Shown one piece after another: positions 1-10,543 of a stretch of 64,000 bases of DNA. Position numbers and translations under genes: made by a program. The notes beneath the pieces were generated by a model. It saw nothing but the letters and a program-made list of their open reading frames with translations, had not been told where the DNA came from and searched no databases. Position 1 is the first letter of the stretch. The number at the start of each line of letters is the position of its first letter. The stretch is from JAJYVT01 sp027339205 (GTDB lineage: Bacteria; Actinomycetota; Acidimicrobiia; Acidimicrobiales; RAAP-2), in assembly GCA_027339205.1 (NCBI GenBank), contig DAHWOV010000120.1, positions 1-64,000 of the forward strand, given 5' to 3'.

Positions 1-28
1 CGATGTGGTCCTCGGAACCGTCGCTCAT
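1..28 (-). CDS. 5' end of a gene downstream of gyrA (partial)
   Basis: A leftward ATG at position 28 opens a frame that reads MSDGSEDHI before running off the window edge. An AGGAGAGAAG stretch directly upstream is a good ribosome binding site. It follows gyrA on the same strand. In many actinobacteria the gene after gyrA encodes a DUF3566 membrane protein, so that is a possible identity, but nine residues cannot show it. Confidence 0.5.
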
Positions 29-95
29 CTTCTCTCCTCGCTCACCACACGTCCGGGGGCTCTCTGGAAGGGTACGAGCCTCTCTCAGAGATCCA

Positions 96-110
96 GTACA
101 CCGGGTGTAC
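96..110. promoter_or_regulatory. 15-bp perfect palindrome upstream of the gene leaving the window
   Basis: GTACACCGGGTGTAC is a perfect inverted repeat of 7-bp arms around one base. It lies between the gyrA terminator and the start codon at 28, about 70 bp before that start. The position and symmetry suggest a repressor-type operator for the leftward gene. The cognate regulator is unknown. Confidence 0.4.
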
Positions 111-161
111 CTAAGAGATCGCGAAGGACCGCATAGAACTCCCCTAAAACTCCCCCCAGCC

Positions 162-184
162 GCGCGCCGCGCAGCGCGGCGCGC
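162..184 (-). terminator. probable gyrA terminator hairpin
   Basis: A 23-bp perfect GC-only palindrome with 11-bp arms around A173 begins about 50 bp beyond the gyrA stop. On the leftward transcript it is followed by a G-rich run and then AGTTTTAG, a short T tract. This fits a rho-independent terminator of a high-GC genome. The perfect symmetry would also allow it to act in both directions. Confidence 0.55.
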
Positions 185-235
185 TCGCCCCCGGCGGCGC
201 CGGCTCGAGCCGAGCGCGCCCGGGACCGGACCGTC

Positions 236-2746
236 TCACTCGCTTCCCGAGACCCTCGCGACCGCGGCGACCGCCTGCCCCTCGTCGAGGTTCATGACGC
301 GGACTCCGGTCGCGTCGCGCCCCTGCGAGGCGATCTCACGCACCGGGGTGCGGATGACGACCCCGCCGGTCGACACGAGCAGGATCTCCTCATCGAGCCC
401 GGCCATGAACGCGGCCACCACACGACCCCTCTTCGCGGTCAGACGGATCCCTCGCACGCCCTGGCCCCCTCGGGCCTGCCGGTTGAAGCGGTCCACCTTG
501 GTGCGCTTGCCGTAGCCTGCGTCCGTCACCATCAGGATGTCGGCCCCTTCCCCGGCGACGTCGAGGGACACGAGCTCGTCGCCCTCTCGGAGGCGGATCC
601 CCCGCACCCCGGCGGCGTCACGTCCCATCGGGCGGACGTCGTCCTCGGAGAACCGGATCGTCATGCCGGTCCTCGTCACCGCGAACAGCTCGTCGCCCCC
701 CGCGGTGGCGACCACCCTGACGAGCTCGTCGCCCTCACGCAGATTGATCGCGATGAACCCCTCCCGACGGGACTTGTCGTACTCGCTGAACGCCGTCTTC
801 TTCACCTGGCCGCGCGCGGTCGCGAAGACGAGGTAGTGATCCGCCGGGAAGTCGCGGGTCTCGACGACGGCCTGGATCGTCTCCCCCGGTTCGAGCGGCA
901 GCAGGTTGACGAGCGCGGTCCCCCGTGCGGTCCGCTCCTTCATCGGGATCTCGTGGCCCCGGAGCCGGTAGACCCGCCCCCGGTTGGAGAAGAGCAGGAG
1001 GTACGACAGCGTCGTCGTGTGCACGACGTTCGTGACCAGATCCTCTTCCTTGAGGCGCGCCCCCTGCACCCCCCTTCCTCCACGTCCTTGCGTTCGGAAG
1101 GCGTCCGCCGAGACGGCCTTCACGTAGCCGGCGCCGGTCATCGTGACGACGATCTCCTCGTCGGCCACGAGGTCCTCGACCCCCAGCTCACCGGGGTCGT
1201 GGGTGATGACCGAGCGGCGCTCGTCGGCAAACTTGTCGCGGATCGCGGTCATCTCGGCCGCGATGACGCCGCGCAGCCTCGCGGGATCGGCGAGGATCGC
1301 CTCGAGCTCCGCGATCGTCACCCGGAGCTGCGCCATCTCCTCGTCCAGCTCCGTCCGGCCGAGGCGCGTGAGCCTTCCGAGGGTCATGTCGAGGATGTGG
1401 TTCGCCTGCTCTTCGCTGAAGGAGAAGGGCTCGGCCATGAGGGCCGACCGGGCAGCGGACCGGTCGTCGGAGGCCCGGATCGCCGCGATCACCGCGTCGA
1501 GCATCTCGATCGCCCGCAGGAGGCCCTCGACGATGTGGGCCCGGGCCTCGGCCTTCGCCAGTCGGAACTCGGAGCGGCGGCGGACGACCTCCACCTGGTG
1601 CGTCACGTAGTGCGTCAGCACCTGGGCGAGGTCGAGCGTACGGGGGACGCCGTCGACGAGCGCCAGCACGTTGACACCGAAGTTGGTCTGCAGCGGCGTG
1701 TGCTTGTAGAGCTTGTTCAAGACGACGTTGGCGTTCGCGTCCCGCTTGAGGCGGATGACCAGGCGGGTCTTCTTCCCCGCGGAGGAGTCGAGGACCTCCG
1801 CGATCCCCTCGATCTCCCCCGCCCGCACCAGGTCGTCGATCTTCTGGCTGATGACCGGCACCGAGGTCTGGTAGGGGATCTCAGTGACGATGATGCGCGT
1901 CCCGTCCCGGCCCTCCTCGATCTCGGCGAGCGCGCGCATCTTCACCGAGCCGCGCCCGGTGCGGTAGGCGTCGAGGATGCCCTGGCGACCGAGGATCTGG
2001 CCGCCCGTCGGGAAGTCGGGGCCCTTCACGAACTGCATAAGCTCGTCGGGAGTCGCCCCGGGGTGCTCGAGGAGGTACACCGCTGCGTCGATGACCTCTC
2101 CCATGTTGTGCGGAGGGATGTTCGTCGCCATCCCGACCGCGATCCCCTGGGACCCGTTCACCAACAGGTTGGGGAACCGCGCCGGGAGGACGACCGGTTG
2201 CTGGGTGCTGTTGGCGTAGTTCGGCTCGAAGTCGACGGTCTCCTCGTCGATCCCCGCCATGAGGTCGAGCGCGAGGGGCTGGAGGCGGCACTCCGTGTAG
2301 CGCATCGCGGCCGGGCCCTCGTCGGGCCCGGGACCTCCGAAGCTCCCGTGCCCGTCGATCAGGGGATGGCGCATCGAGAAGTCCTGCACCATGCGCACCA
2401 GCGCGTCGTAGATGGCCGCGTCGCCGTGGGGGTGGTAGGTCCCCATCACCTCGCCGACCACCGCCGCGCACTTCACGTGCGGGCGGTCGGGGCGCAGGTT
2501 CTGTTCGAACATCGAGTAGAGGATCCGCCGGTGCACGGGCTTGAGCCCGTCTCGGACGTCGGGAAGCGCGCGCGAGACGATGACCGACATGGAGTACTCG
2601 AGGAACGAGCGCTCCATCTCCTCTTGGATCTCGATCGGCTCGATGAAGCCGAAGGTCCCGCCGCCGTCCGCGCCGTCTGCGCCCGGAGGCGCTCCCGCGC
2701 TGCCGTTCGGCGACAGGGACCCGGTGCTCTGCGATCGTCTCGCCAT
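236..2746 (-). CDS. gyrA: DNA gyrase subunit A
   Basis: Breaks and rejoins DNA in the GyrA2B2 gyrase that introduces negative supercoils. The frame is 836 residues, a normal length. The catalytic Tyr150 sits in AAMRYTE. The quinolone region reads HPHGDAAIYD (105-114), with Ala110 where E. coli has Ser83 and Asp114 at the Asp87 position; mycobacteria naturally carry Ala at the same site. The C-terminal beta-pinwheel region contains the GyrA box as QGRGGRGVQG. I chose the ATG at 2746 because AGGAAG lies 8 bases upstream and conserved sequence begins soon after; an in-frame extension to 2854 would overlap gyrB and is unlike GyrA. The start is 13 bp after the gyrB stop, so both are surely one operon. 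Confidence 0.98.
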   Translation of the reverse strand: MARRSQSTGSLSPNGSAGAPPGADGADGGGTFGFIEPIEIQEEMERSFLEYSMSVIVSRALPDVRDGLKPVHRRILYSMFEQNLRPDRPHVKCAAVVGEVMGTYHPHGDAAIYDALVRMVQDFSMRHPLIDGHGSFGGPGPDEGPAAMRYTECRLQPLALDLMAGIDEETVDFEPNYANSTQQPVVLPARFPNLLVNGSQGIAVGMATNIPPHNMGEVIDAAVYLLEHPGATPDELMQFVKGPDFPTGGQILGRQGILDAYRTGRGSVKMRALAEIEEGRDGTRIIVTEIPYQTSVPVISQKIDDLVRAGEIEGIAEVLDSSAGKKTRLVIRLKRDANANVVLNKLYKHTPLQTNFGVNVLALVDGVPRTLDLAQVLTHYVTHQVEVVRRRSEFRLAKAEARAHIVEGLLRAIEMLDAVIAAIRASDDRSAARSALMAEPFSFSEEQANHILDMTLGRLTRLGRTELDEEMAQLRVTIAELEAILADPARLRGVIAAEMTAIRDKFADERRSVITHDPGELGVEDLVADEEIVVTMTGAGYVKAVSADAFRTQGRGGRGVQGARLKEEDLVTNVVHTTTLSYLLLFSNRGRVYRLRGHEIPMKERTARGTALVNLLPLEPGETIQAVVETRDFPADHYLVFATARGQVKKTAFSEYDKSRREGFIAINLREGDELVRVVATAGGDELFAVTRTGMTIRFSEDDVRPMGRDAAGVRGIRLREGDELVSLDVAGEGADILMVTDAGYGKRTKVDRFNRQARGGQGVRGIRLTAKRGRVVAAFMAGLDEEILLVSTGGVVIRTPVREIASQGRDATGVRVMNLDEGQAVAAVARVSGSE

Positions 2747-2759
2747 CGAAAGTGCTTCC

Positions 2760-4682
<1,923 letters not shown>

Positions 4683-4987
4683 GCTCTGCCTCCTCGCCGC
4701 GCCCGGCGGGCGCGCTCCTTCGACCCGGTCGTCCCGACGTCCGCGCCACTGCCACCTCGGGAGAAGAGGCCGCTTCCGTGCATCTCACGGACAGCTCATT
4801 CTACCTGAGGCCCACCGACGGACTGCGCTTCCCGAGGCTTCCGAGGCTTCCCGAGGCTGTCCGCGGCTGCTCTTGGCGGCCGGGTGGGCGGTGCCTCCTC
4901 ACGCAACGGTCGCCCCGCCCCGGGATCTCGCGCGCGCCGGCGACGCCCGCGGGGCCGAGCCGTCCGTGCGTGTCACCCGAGTGCGTG
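4683..4987 (-). promoter_or_regulatory. gyrB: gyrB leader and promoter region
   Basis: This 305-bp gap between dciA and gyrB holds no convincing gene. On the leftward strand a TAGAAT hexamer (4798-4803) is a possible -10 element, which would give a gyrB leader of about 105 bases; I see no clear -35 box. A short imperfect repeat of CCGAGGCTTCC occurs at about 4832-4860. Gyrase promoters are often supercoiling-controlled, but nothing here shows it directly. Confidence 0.35.
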
Positions 4988-5398
4988 TCACCCGAAGGGC
5001 CGGACCACCACGTCGAGCCGTTCGAGGCGCTCCCCGGTCCGCTCCGTCACACATGCGAGGATGCCCGGCGACAGGAGCCGCACCTGGGTGGCCCACGGCG
5101 GCCGGTCGACAGCGACGACCAGGACGCCCCCTTCCAGGCGGAGCGGCCTCGTGTGCCTGGCGACCGCCGGTCCGACCAGCTCCTCCCACCTCGAGAAGAC
5201 CGTGCCCAGCGCTGCCGCGGCCACGGCGCGCCCGGGCGGCTGCGGCGGACCGCCCCCTTCGGCGGACCCGCCCGGTCCCGGGCCGCTCCCCCCCGGTGGT
5301 CGGGGCGCCAGGCCTGCGACGAGCTCGTCGAGGGACTCCTCCAACGGTCGCGGTCCCCGGTCCGTGCCGCCGCGCCGCCTGCGAGCGGGCCTGGTCAC
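4988..5398 (-). CDS. DUF721/DciA-like protein
   Basis: A 136-residue protein with a basic N-terminus, a Gly/Pro-rich linker (about 35-60) and a DUF721 core including FSRWEELVGPAVARHTRPL and the strand LVVAVDRPPWATQVRLL. DUF721 proteins include DciA, which helps load the replicative helicase in bacteria lacking DnaC. The gene sits after recF in the dnaN-recF-dciA-gyrB order typical of actinobacteria. The GTG start overlaps the recF TGA by four bases (GTGA), implying translational coupling. The helicase-loading role here is inferred from family and context. Confidence 0.85.
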   Translation of the reverse strand: MTRPARRRRGGTDRGPRPLEESLDELVAGLAPRPPGGSGPGPGGSAEGGGPPQPPGRAVAAAALGTVFSRWEELVGPAVARHTRPLRLEGGVLVVAVDRPPWATQVRLLSPGILACVTERTGERLERLDVVVRPFG

Positions 5399-6465
5399 GA
5401 GCGCCGTCCGAGGCTCCGCACGTCGAGCACCGCACCCACCTCGATGCCTTCGGGCAGGTCGGTCGCGGTGGTGAGCAGCGTCTGGCCCGGCGGGAGGTGG
5501 CGCGCCAGGGCTCGGCTCCGCTGCGGGTCGAGCTCGGAGAAGACGTCGTCGAGGAGGAGGAGCGGCGTGCTGCCCCGGCGCTGGGTCACCAGGCGGTGCA
5601 GTCCGAGCCGGAGGGCGAGGGCGAGGCTGCGTTGCTCACCCTGGGACGCGCGCGCTCGGGCGTCACGTCCGTCGATCCGCAAGATCACCTCGTCGCGGTG
5701 CGGGCCGACCGTGCATGCGGCTCGGCGAAGGTCGTCTTTGCGGCTCGCACCCAACGCGCCAGCGAGATCCCCCTGCCATCCCCGGACGTAGTCAAGCGTC
5801 ACCGGCGCCGCACACGACGGCGCGGAGCTGAGCCCTGCGTAGGCCTCCTGCACCGGGGTGCTGGCATCCTCCACGAGCGCACGGCGTGCCGCGGAGACGG
5901 CCTCGCCGCTCACCACCAGCCGTTCGTCCCAGACGTCGAGGGTCGACGCCACTTCCGTCGTCAGCTTCCCGCCGGCTTGGCGCAAGAGCGCGGTGCGCTG
6001 GCGCAGCACCTTGTCCAGCTGGTCGAGGTCCGCCGCCGCGCGGGGGTCGATCAGGCGCAGCGCGGCATCCACCAGGTCTCGCCGGCGCACGGGGGGTCCC
6101 TGCACGAGCGCCAGGTCGTCCGGCGAGAAGACCGTCACCGGGACGGCGTCGGCGAGCTCGCTGCGCCCGTGGACGGGCCGGTGGTTGACGAGGGTCCGCG
6201 TCCCGCCGCGGGCCTGCAGCTCGCTCTCCACGACGAGCGGGCGGGACTCTCGCTCGAGGTGCGCTCGCACGATCGCCCGCTCCCGTCCGACCCGGACCAT
6301 TGCATCGCGGGCGGACGTGCGGAACGACCGCTGCGAGCCCAGGTACGCGATGGCCTCGAGCAGCGTGGTCTTCCCCGTGCCGTTAGGCCCGGTCAGCACC
6401 GTCGAGGAGCCTGGCTCGAGCCCGAGACGGGCCTCGACGAAGAGCCGGACGTCGAAGAGCTCCAA
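5395..6465 (-). CDS. recF: DNA replication and repair protein RecF
   Basis: SMC-like ATPase that helps load RecA at single-strand gaps. The Walker A motif is GPNGTGKTT (26-34). The C-terminal signature and Walker B read LLLLDDVFSELD. Length is about 356 residues, slightly under the family norm. The start is uncertain: the only normal start codon in frame is TTG at 6465, but upstream in-frame codons still match the RecF N-terminus (ELRDLELFDVR), and no ATG or GTG lies between them and the dnaN stop. A CTG at about 6522 is possible. Ends in a four-base overlap with the dciA start. Confidence 0.93.
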   Translation of the reverse strand: MELFDVRLFVEARLGLEPGSSTVLTGPNGTGKTTLLEAIAYLGSQRSFRTSARDAMVRVGRERAIVRAHLERESRPLVVESELQARGGTRTLVNHRPVHGRSELADAVPVTVFSPDDLALVQGPPVRRRDLVDAALRLIDPRAAADLDQLDKVLRQRTALLRQAGGKLTTEVASTLDVWDERLVVSGEAVSAARRALVEDASTPVQEAYAGLSSAPSCAAPVTLDYVRGWQGDLAGALGASRKDDLRRAACTVGPHRDEVILRIDGRDARARASQGEQRSLALALRLGLHRLVTQRRGSTPLLLLDDVFSELDPQRSRALARHLPPGQTLLTTATDLPEGIEVGAVLDVRSLGRRS

Positions 6466-6524
6466 GTCGCGGAGCTCGGTGCTGCTGCTCGACGGCGATC
6501 GCTCGCCGGACTCGGCCGCCGTCG

Positions 6525-7652
6525 TCAGGACACCCGCACCGGCATGAGCAGGTACCGGAAATCGTCTCTGCCCGCGGCCCGGACGGTCGCAGGCTTGCCT
6601 GGATCGTCCGTCTCGATGAACACCTCGTCGTCGAGCACGGCGTCGACCCCGTCGATCAGGTAGCCCGGGTTGAACGCGATCACCAGCTGCTCTCCGCTGA
6701 AGTCGCCGTCGACGGTCTCACTCGCGTCGCCGATCTCCTGGGAGACCACCGAGAGGTCCACCCCGTTCGGTCGCATCGCGAGCCGGACGGGCGTCGTGTT
6801 GTCCCTCACGAGGAGCCGTACACGACGCAGCGCGGCGAGGAGGGACTCCCTGCCGACATGGAGGCGGTTGGGGTAGTGCTCGGGGATCAGCTGACGGTAA
6901 TCGGGGTAGGTCCCTTCGAGGAGCCGGGTCGAGATCCGTACGCGTCCGGTCTCGAACGTGATGTCCGAAGTCCCGGGCGCGATCCCCACTTCCGCGCCGG
7001 CCCCTTCGCCGTCGCCCGGCGCACCGCCTGCCGGCGCGAGCCTCAGAAGCTCTGCGAGCGCACGGGCGGGCACGAGCACGTCGCCCCCCTGGGGGAGGGT
7101 CGCGGTCCCGCGCAGGTCGCGCAGCGACAGCCGGTAGGAGTCGGTCGCCACCAGCCGCACTGTCTTCGCCTCGGTGGTCATGAGCACACCGGTGAGCAGC
7201 GGCCGCGCGTCGTCGTTGGACGCGGCTCTCACGACCTGGCGCAACGCCTCCACCAGTACCCCCCGTGGCAGCGTCACCGTCGGCGTAGCCGGACGGGGAA
7301 GCATCGGGAACTCGACCGGCGGGTAGGAGCGGAGCCCGAAGTGCGCCCGCGCAGAAGAGATCTCCACCTTGTCGTCATCGGTGTCCACCGTGACCGCCCC
7401 GGCCTCGAGCGCCCGCACGACGTCTGCGGTGAGCCGCGAAGGGACCACGCACACGCCGTCCTCGATGCCGATGACCTCGTGGTCGACCCGGATCGTCAGG
7501 TCGAGATCCGTGCCGGTCACCTCCAGGAGGTTGCCCTCCGTGCGCAGCATGAGCCCGGAGAGCACCGCGGACGAGCTCGCTCTTCCCCCCACCGCCCGTC
7601 CTGCTGCGACGAGCACGTCAGCGAGAGAGTCCCGTTCGGACCGGAATTTCAC
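6525..7652 (-). CDS. dnaN: DNA polymerase III sliding clamp (beta subunit)
   Basis: Ring-shaped processivity clamp of the replicative polymerase, 375 residues, three clamp domains. Recognisable stretches are KFRSERDSLADVL at the N-terminus, DSYRLSLRDL and the C-terminal FRYLLMPVRVS, close to the usual LMPMR clamp ending. The GTG at 7652 is chosen because AAAGGA lies about seven bases upstream and the protein then begins like other clamps; an in-frame extension to 7871 covers the oriC region and is not protein-like. First gene of dnaN-recF-dciA. Confidence 0.97.
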   Translation of the reverse strand: MKFRSERDSLADVLVAAGRAVGGRASSSAVLSGLMLRTEGNLLEVTGTDLDLTIRVDHEVIGIEDGVCVVPSRLTADVVRALEAGAVTVDTDDDKVEISSARAHFGLRSYPPVEFPMLPRPATPTVTLPRGVLVEALRQVVRAASNDDARPLLTGVLMTTEAKTVRLVATDSYRLSLRDLRGTATLPQGGDVLVPARALAELLRLAPAGGAPGDGEGAGAEVGIAPGTSDITFETGRVRISTRLLEGTYPDYRQLIPEHYPNRLHVGRESLLAALRRVRLLVRDNTTPVRLAMRPNGVDLSVVSQEIGDASETVDGDFSGEQLVIAFNPGYLIDGVDAVLDDEVFIETDDPGKPATVRAAGRDDFRYLLMPVRVS

Positions 7653-7890
7653 CGCATCATCCTTTCCCGCGTCTTTGGAAGTGGAGAGATCACTCCAGGG
7701 GTAATAGTGCTGGGGATTGTGGACACGCGGGCGCCGTGCCTGGTCAGGCGAGTGCGGTCGTCCACCGCGCGGACCTGGCGCGGTGGAGCGCAATGGTCGC
7801 AGACGGGCTCGGGCGTGCGCGTCTGTGGACGAGGGGACCGGTCGTCCACAGGATGTGCGGTCATCGTGCACAGGGAGGGGCAGGCGGAGC
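7653..7890. other. oriC: probable replication origin, DnaA-box cluster
   Basis: The 238-bp gap between dnaA and dnaN holds at least five DnaA-box-like 9-mers: TGTGGACAC (7718-7726), TCGTCCACC (7758-7766), TGTGGACGA (7824-7832), TCGTCCACA (7842-7850) and TCGTGCACA (7864-7872). The preferred local form seems to be TCGTCCACA rather than TTATCCACA. The only modestly AT-richer stretch is around 7670-7720. The dnaA-dnaN gap is the usual oriC site in actinobacteria. I see no obvious long AT-rich unwinding element, so the exact boundaries are unsure. Confidence 0.7.
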
Positions 7891-9426
7891 TCACGCGCCG
7901 TTCCTGATCTTGACCGTGAGATCCGTCACCTGCTCGTAGAGCTGGCGCCGTTCCTTCATGTGAGTCGTGATCTTGTCGACTGCATGGATGACGGTGGTGT
8001 GGTCGCGTCCGCCGAACACGCGCGCGATCGCAGGGTAGCTGTAGTCGGTCAGGTTGCGAACGAGGTACATCGCGACCTGGCGAGCGGTGACGAGCGGCCG
8101 CGTACGGCTCGGGCCACACAGTGCGTCGATCGTGAAGCCGTAGCTCGCGGCGGTCGCTTCCAGGATCATCTGGGGCGTGATCTGACGCGGCTCCACGCTC
8201 GAGACGATGTCCTCGAGCACGTGCTCTGCGAGATCGAGCGAGATCGCCTCCCGGCTCAAGCTCGCGAACGCCGTGACCCTGATGAGCGCGCCCTCGAGCT
8301 CGCGGATGTTGTTCTTCACGTGCGTGGCGATGAACTCGAGGACGTCGTCGGGGATGTCGTCGTGGTCGGCCTCGGCCTTCTTGCGCAGGATCGCCAGCCG
8401 GGTCTCGAGGTCCGGCGGGTCGACCTCCGTGATCAAGCCGGACATGAAGCGGCTGCGGAGCCGGTCTTCGAGCGTCTCGATGGACCTGGGCGGGCGGTCC
8501 GAGGTGAGCACGATCTGCTTCCCCGCGCCGTGGAGATCGTTGTAGGTGTGGAAGAACTCCTCCTGGAGGCCCTCTTTGTTCTCCATGAACTGGACGTCGT
8601 CGATGAGGAGCACGTCGCACTCGCGGTAGCGGCGCTTGAACGCGATCGTCTCCGCCTTGCGCAACGAGTCGACGAAATCGTTCATGAAGGTCTCGGTCGT
8701 GACGTAGAGCACGGTGCGCACCGGGAAGTTCTCCTGCACATAGTTGCCGATCGCATGCAATAGATGCGTCTTGCCGAGCCCGGAGTCCCCGTAGATGAAC
8801 AGGGGGTTGTAGGAGCGGCCCGGCGTTTCGGCCACCGCCTGCGCGGCGGCATGCGCGAGCCGATTGGAGGAGGCGGCGACGAAGCTCTCGAAGGTGTACT
8901 GCCGGTCGAGCGTTACGGCTGCCCCCACCCGGGGCTCGGCGACCCGCTGGGCTCCGTGGGTGCGCGGGCCGGTCTGCGGGCCCGGACCCGGGCCAGGGGT
9001 CGGCTGCAGGCCGGTCTGCGGGCGCGGCCCGGGGGACACCGGGGTCGTCGAGTACGACGGTCCGTAGGGTGCGGACTCTCCAAGAGGGACGGCCCGGGCC
9101 GTCCCGTGGGCTTCGAGGAGCGCGGTCGGCGCCGAGCCGGCGCTGTCGGCCACCTCGAGACGCACGCGGACCGCATGGCCGGCGGCCGAGGAGACGGCCT
9201 GGGTGAGCAGCGGGAGGAAGCGGCCCTCGACGCGTTCGCGGACCACCGAATTCGGGACGGCGAGCACCATCGTCCCCCCGTCGTAGGAGACGGGCTCGAT
9301 GTTGGAGAGCCACATCTGCCAGGTCGTGTCCGACACCTGCTCACGAAGTGGCGCGGCACACCTGGTCCACAGGCCTCTCGTCTCTTCCACCTGCTCCTCC
9401 GCGCACCCGAGGCGGTCGTCGTCCAC
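7891..9426 (-). CDS. dnaA: chromosomal replication initiator DnaA
   Basis: AAA+ initiator that binds DnaA boxes and opens the origin. Domains in order are an N-terminal helicase-contact domain (TTWQMWLSNIEP), a Gly/Pro-rich linker, the AAA+ domain with GDSGLGKTHLLHAIG and LLIDDVQF, and the C-terminal DNA-binding domain with the signature FGGRDHTTVIHAVDKI. I prefer GTG at 9426 because GGAG lies six bases upstream; GTG at 9438 is possible and adds four residues. Three box-like 9-mers at 12-bp spacing cover the start and promoter, suggesting autoregulation. Confidence 0.97.
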   Translation of the reverse strand: MDDDRLGCAEEQVEETRGLWTRCAAPLREQVSDTTWQMWLSNIEPVSYDGGTMVLAVPNSVVRERVEGRFLPLLTQAVSSAAGHAVRVRLEVADSAGSAPTALLEAHGTARAVPLGESAPYGPSYSTTPVSPGPRPQTGLQPTPGPGPGPQTGPRTHGAQRVAEPRVGAAVTLDRQYTFESFVAASSNRLAHAAAQAVAETPGRSYNPLFIYGDSGLGKTHLLHAIGNYVQENFPVRTVLYVTTETFMNDFVDSLRKAETIAFKRRYRECDVLLIDDVQFMENKEGLQEEFFHTYNDLHGAGKQIVLTSDRPPRSIETLEDRLRSRFMSGLITEVDPPDLETRLAILRKKAEADHDDIPDDVLEFIATHVKNNIRELEGALIRVTAFASLSREAISLDLAEHVLEDIVSSVEPRQITPQMILEATAASYGFTIDALCGPSRTRPLVTARQVAMYLVRNLTDYSYPAIARVFGGRDHTTVIHAVDKITTHMKERRQLYEQVTDLTVKIRNGA

Positions 9427-9451
9427 AGCGTGCTCCACAGGTTGTGGACCT
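9419..9451. promoter_or_regulatory. three DnaA-box-like 9-mers at 12-bp spacing at the dnaA start
   Basis: TCGTCCACA (9419-9427), TGCTCCACA (9431-9439) and, in opposite orientation, TGTGGACCT (9443-9451) begin exactly 12 bp apart. They overlap the dnaA start codon and its immediate upstream region. Binding of DnaA here would block dnaA expression. The first matches the form repeated in the adjacent origin. Confidence 0.5.
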
Positions 9452-9668
9452 AGCGAGCGCCGTGGTCGGTCGAACGTACACCGTCGAAGCGACTCGGACT
9501 AGTGGCAACCTGGCTCAGCGTGGCCCGCGGGGGCCGACTAGTGTGACCGGGCACTGTCGCGTACGATCGCGCGGCGACCTCGCGGCCCACGACAGGCCCC
9601 GCGGTGGTCCGTGCGCCGGTGCCGGCCCGCTGGGACGTGCCCCGAGCAACGCGGAAAGGTTTACGGAC

Positions 9669-9803
9669 GTGAAGCGAACCTACCAACCCAACACGCGCAA
9701 GCGAGCGAAGCGGCACGGGTTCCGCCATCGCATGTCGACGCGTGCCGGCCGGGCGATCCTGAAGGCGAGGCGGCTCAAGGGGCGTCATCGGCTGACGGTG
9801 TGA
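9669..9803 (+). CDS. rpmH: 50S ribosomal protein L34
   Basis: A 44-residue very basic protein with the family hallmark KRTYQPNTRKRAKRHGFRHRM and a C-terminal ARRLKGRHRLTV. The start is GTG at 9669, with GGAAAGG about ten bases upstream. It is the first gene rightward from dnaA, transcribed divergently, as in nearly all bacteria. It is followed by rnpA, yidD and yidC in one probable operon. Confidence 0.96.
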   Translation: MKRTYQPNTRKRAKRHGFRHRMSTRAGRAILKARRLKGRHRLTV

Positions 9804-9840
9804 GCCGGCGTCCGCTTCGCTGCCCGCGCCCGACAAGACG

Positions 9841-10209
9841 ATGGCACCCATAGTGGGAAGGATCCGCAGGCAGGCGACGTTCCGTGCCCTGGCTCGCCCC
9901 GATGGCCGGGCGCAGCGCGGGCCGGTGAGCGTGGTGTTCAGCCGCTCGGACGAGAACACGCACCTGCCCCTGGCCGCCTACGCCGTTGGACGGCGTCACG
10001 GCGGTGCAGTCGCACGCAACCGGCTGCGGCGCCGCCTCCGAGAGGCGGTACGGACTGCCGCCCCTACGCTCGAGCCGGGCGCCTACCTGGTCCGCGCGAG
10101 GCCGGATGCAGCGCGGATGGGATTCGGCGAACTGTGCGACGCCGTCGGCGCTGCAGCCCGGGCTGCAGCGGGATGCGCCACGGGTGAGAGAGGACAGGGG
10201 CCGAGGTGA
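9841..10209 (+). CDS. rnpA: ribonuclease P protein component
   Basis: Protein subunit that helps the RNase P RNA remove tRNA 5' leaders. It is 122 residues with the RNR signature RNRLRRRLREAVR near 60-72 and an N-terminal RRQATFRAL stretch. The start ATG is at 9841, 37 bp after rpmH. The gene ends in a four-base GTGA overlap with yidD, so the two are translationally coupled. The C-terminus is somewhat longer and Ala-rich compared with E. coli. Confidence 0.93.
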   Translation: MAPIVGRIRRQATFRALARPDGRAQRGPVSVVFSRSDENTHLPLAAYAVGRRHGGAVARNRLRRRLREAVRTAAPTLEPGAYLVRARPDAARMGFGELCDAVGAAARAAAGCATGERGQGPR

Positions 10210-10541
10210 CCTTGCGGCACGCCGGAGAACGCAGGCTCGGCGCCGACGAGGATGTGCCCGCGGTGTCCGCGTCGAAGACCGAGGGCACGCACCGTGGTGC
10301 CGGCCGGCGGGCGGCGCTGGGGATGCTGCGCGTCTACCAGGCCGCCAGGGCGGGCCACGTGTCGCCGTGCCGCTTCTATCCGAGCTGCTCGGCCTACGCG
10401 GTCGAGGCAGTGGAGCGCCACGGCGCTTGGCGCGGGCTGTGGCTCGCCGCCCGCCGGGTCGCCCGCTGCCACCCGTTGGGCGGCCACGGGGTGGACCTCG
10501 TCCCGCTCGAGGTCCGCCGGCGCAAGCGGAGGGAGGACTGA
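10206..10541 (+). CDS. yidD: membrane protein insertion efficiency factor YidD
   Basis: Small cytoplasmic, membrane-associated helper of YidC-dependent insertion. The 111-residue frame carries the signature CRFYPSCSAYAVEAVERHG, then RRVARCHPLGGHGVDLVP with its conserved Cys residues. About 35 N-terminal residues precede the usual start of the family, so a downstream start is possible. It lies between rnpA and yidC with overlap or short gaps on both sides. Confidence 0.92.
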   Translation: MTLRHAGERRLGADEDVPAVSASKTEGTHRGAGRRAALGMLRVYQAARAGHVSPCRFYPSCSAYAVEAVERHGAWRGLWLAARRVARCHPLGGHGVDLVPLEVRRRKRRED

Positions 10542-10543
10542 CC

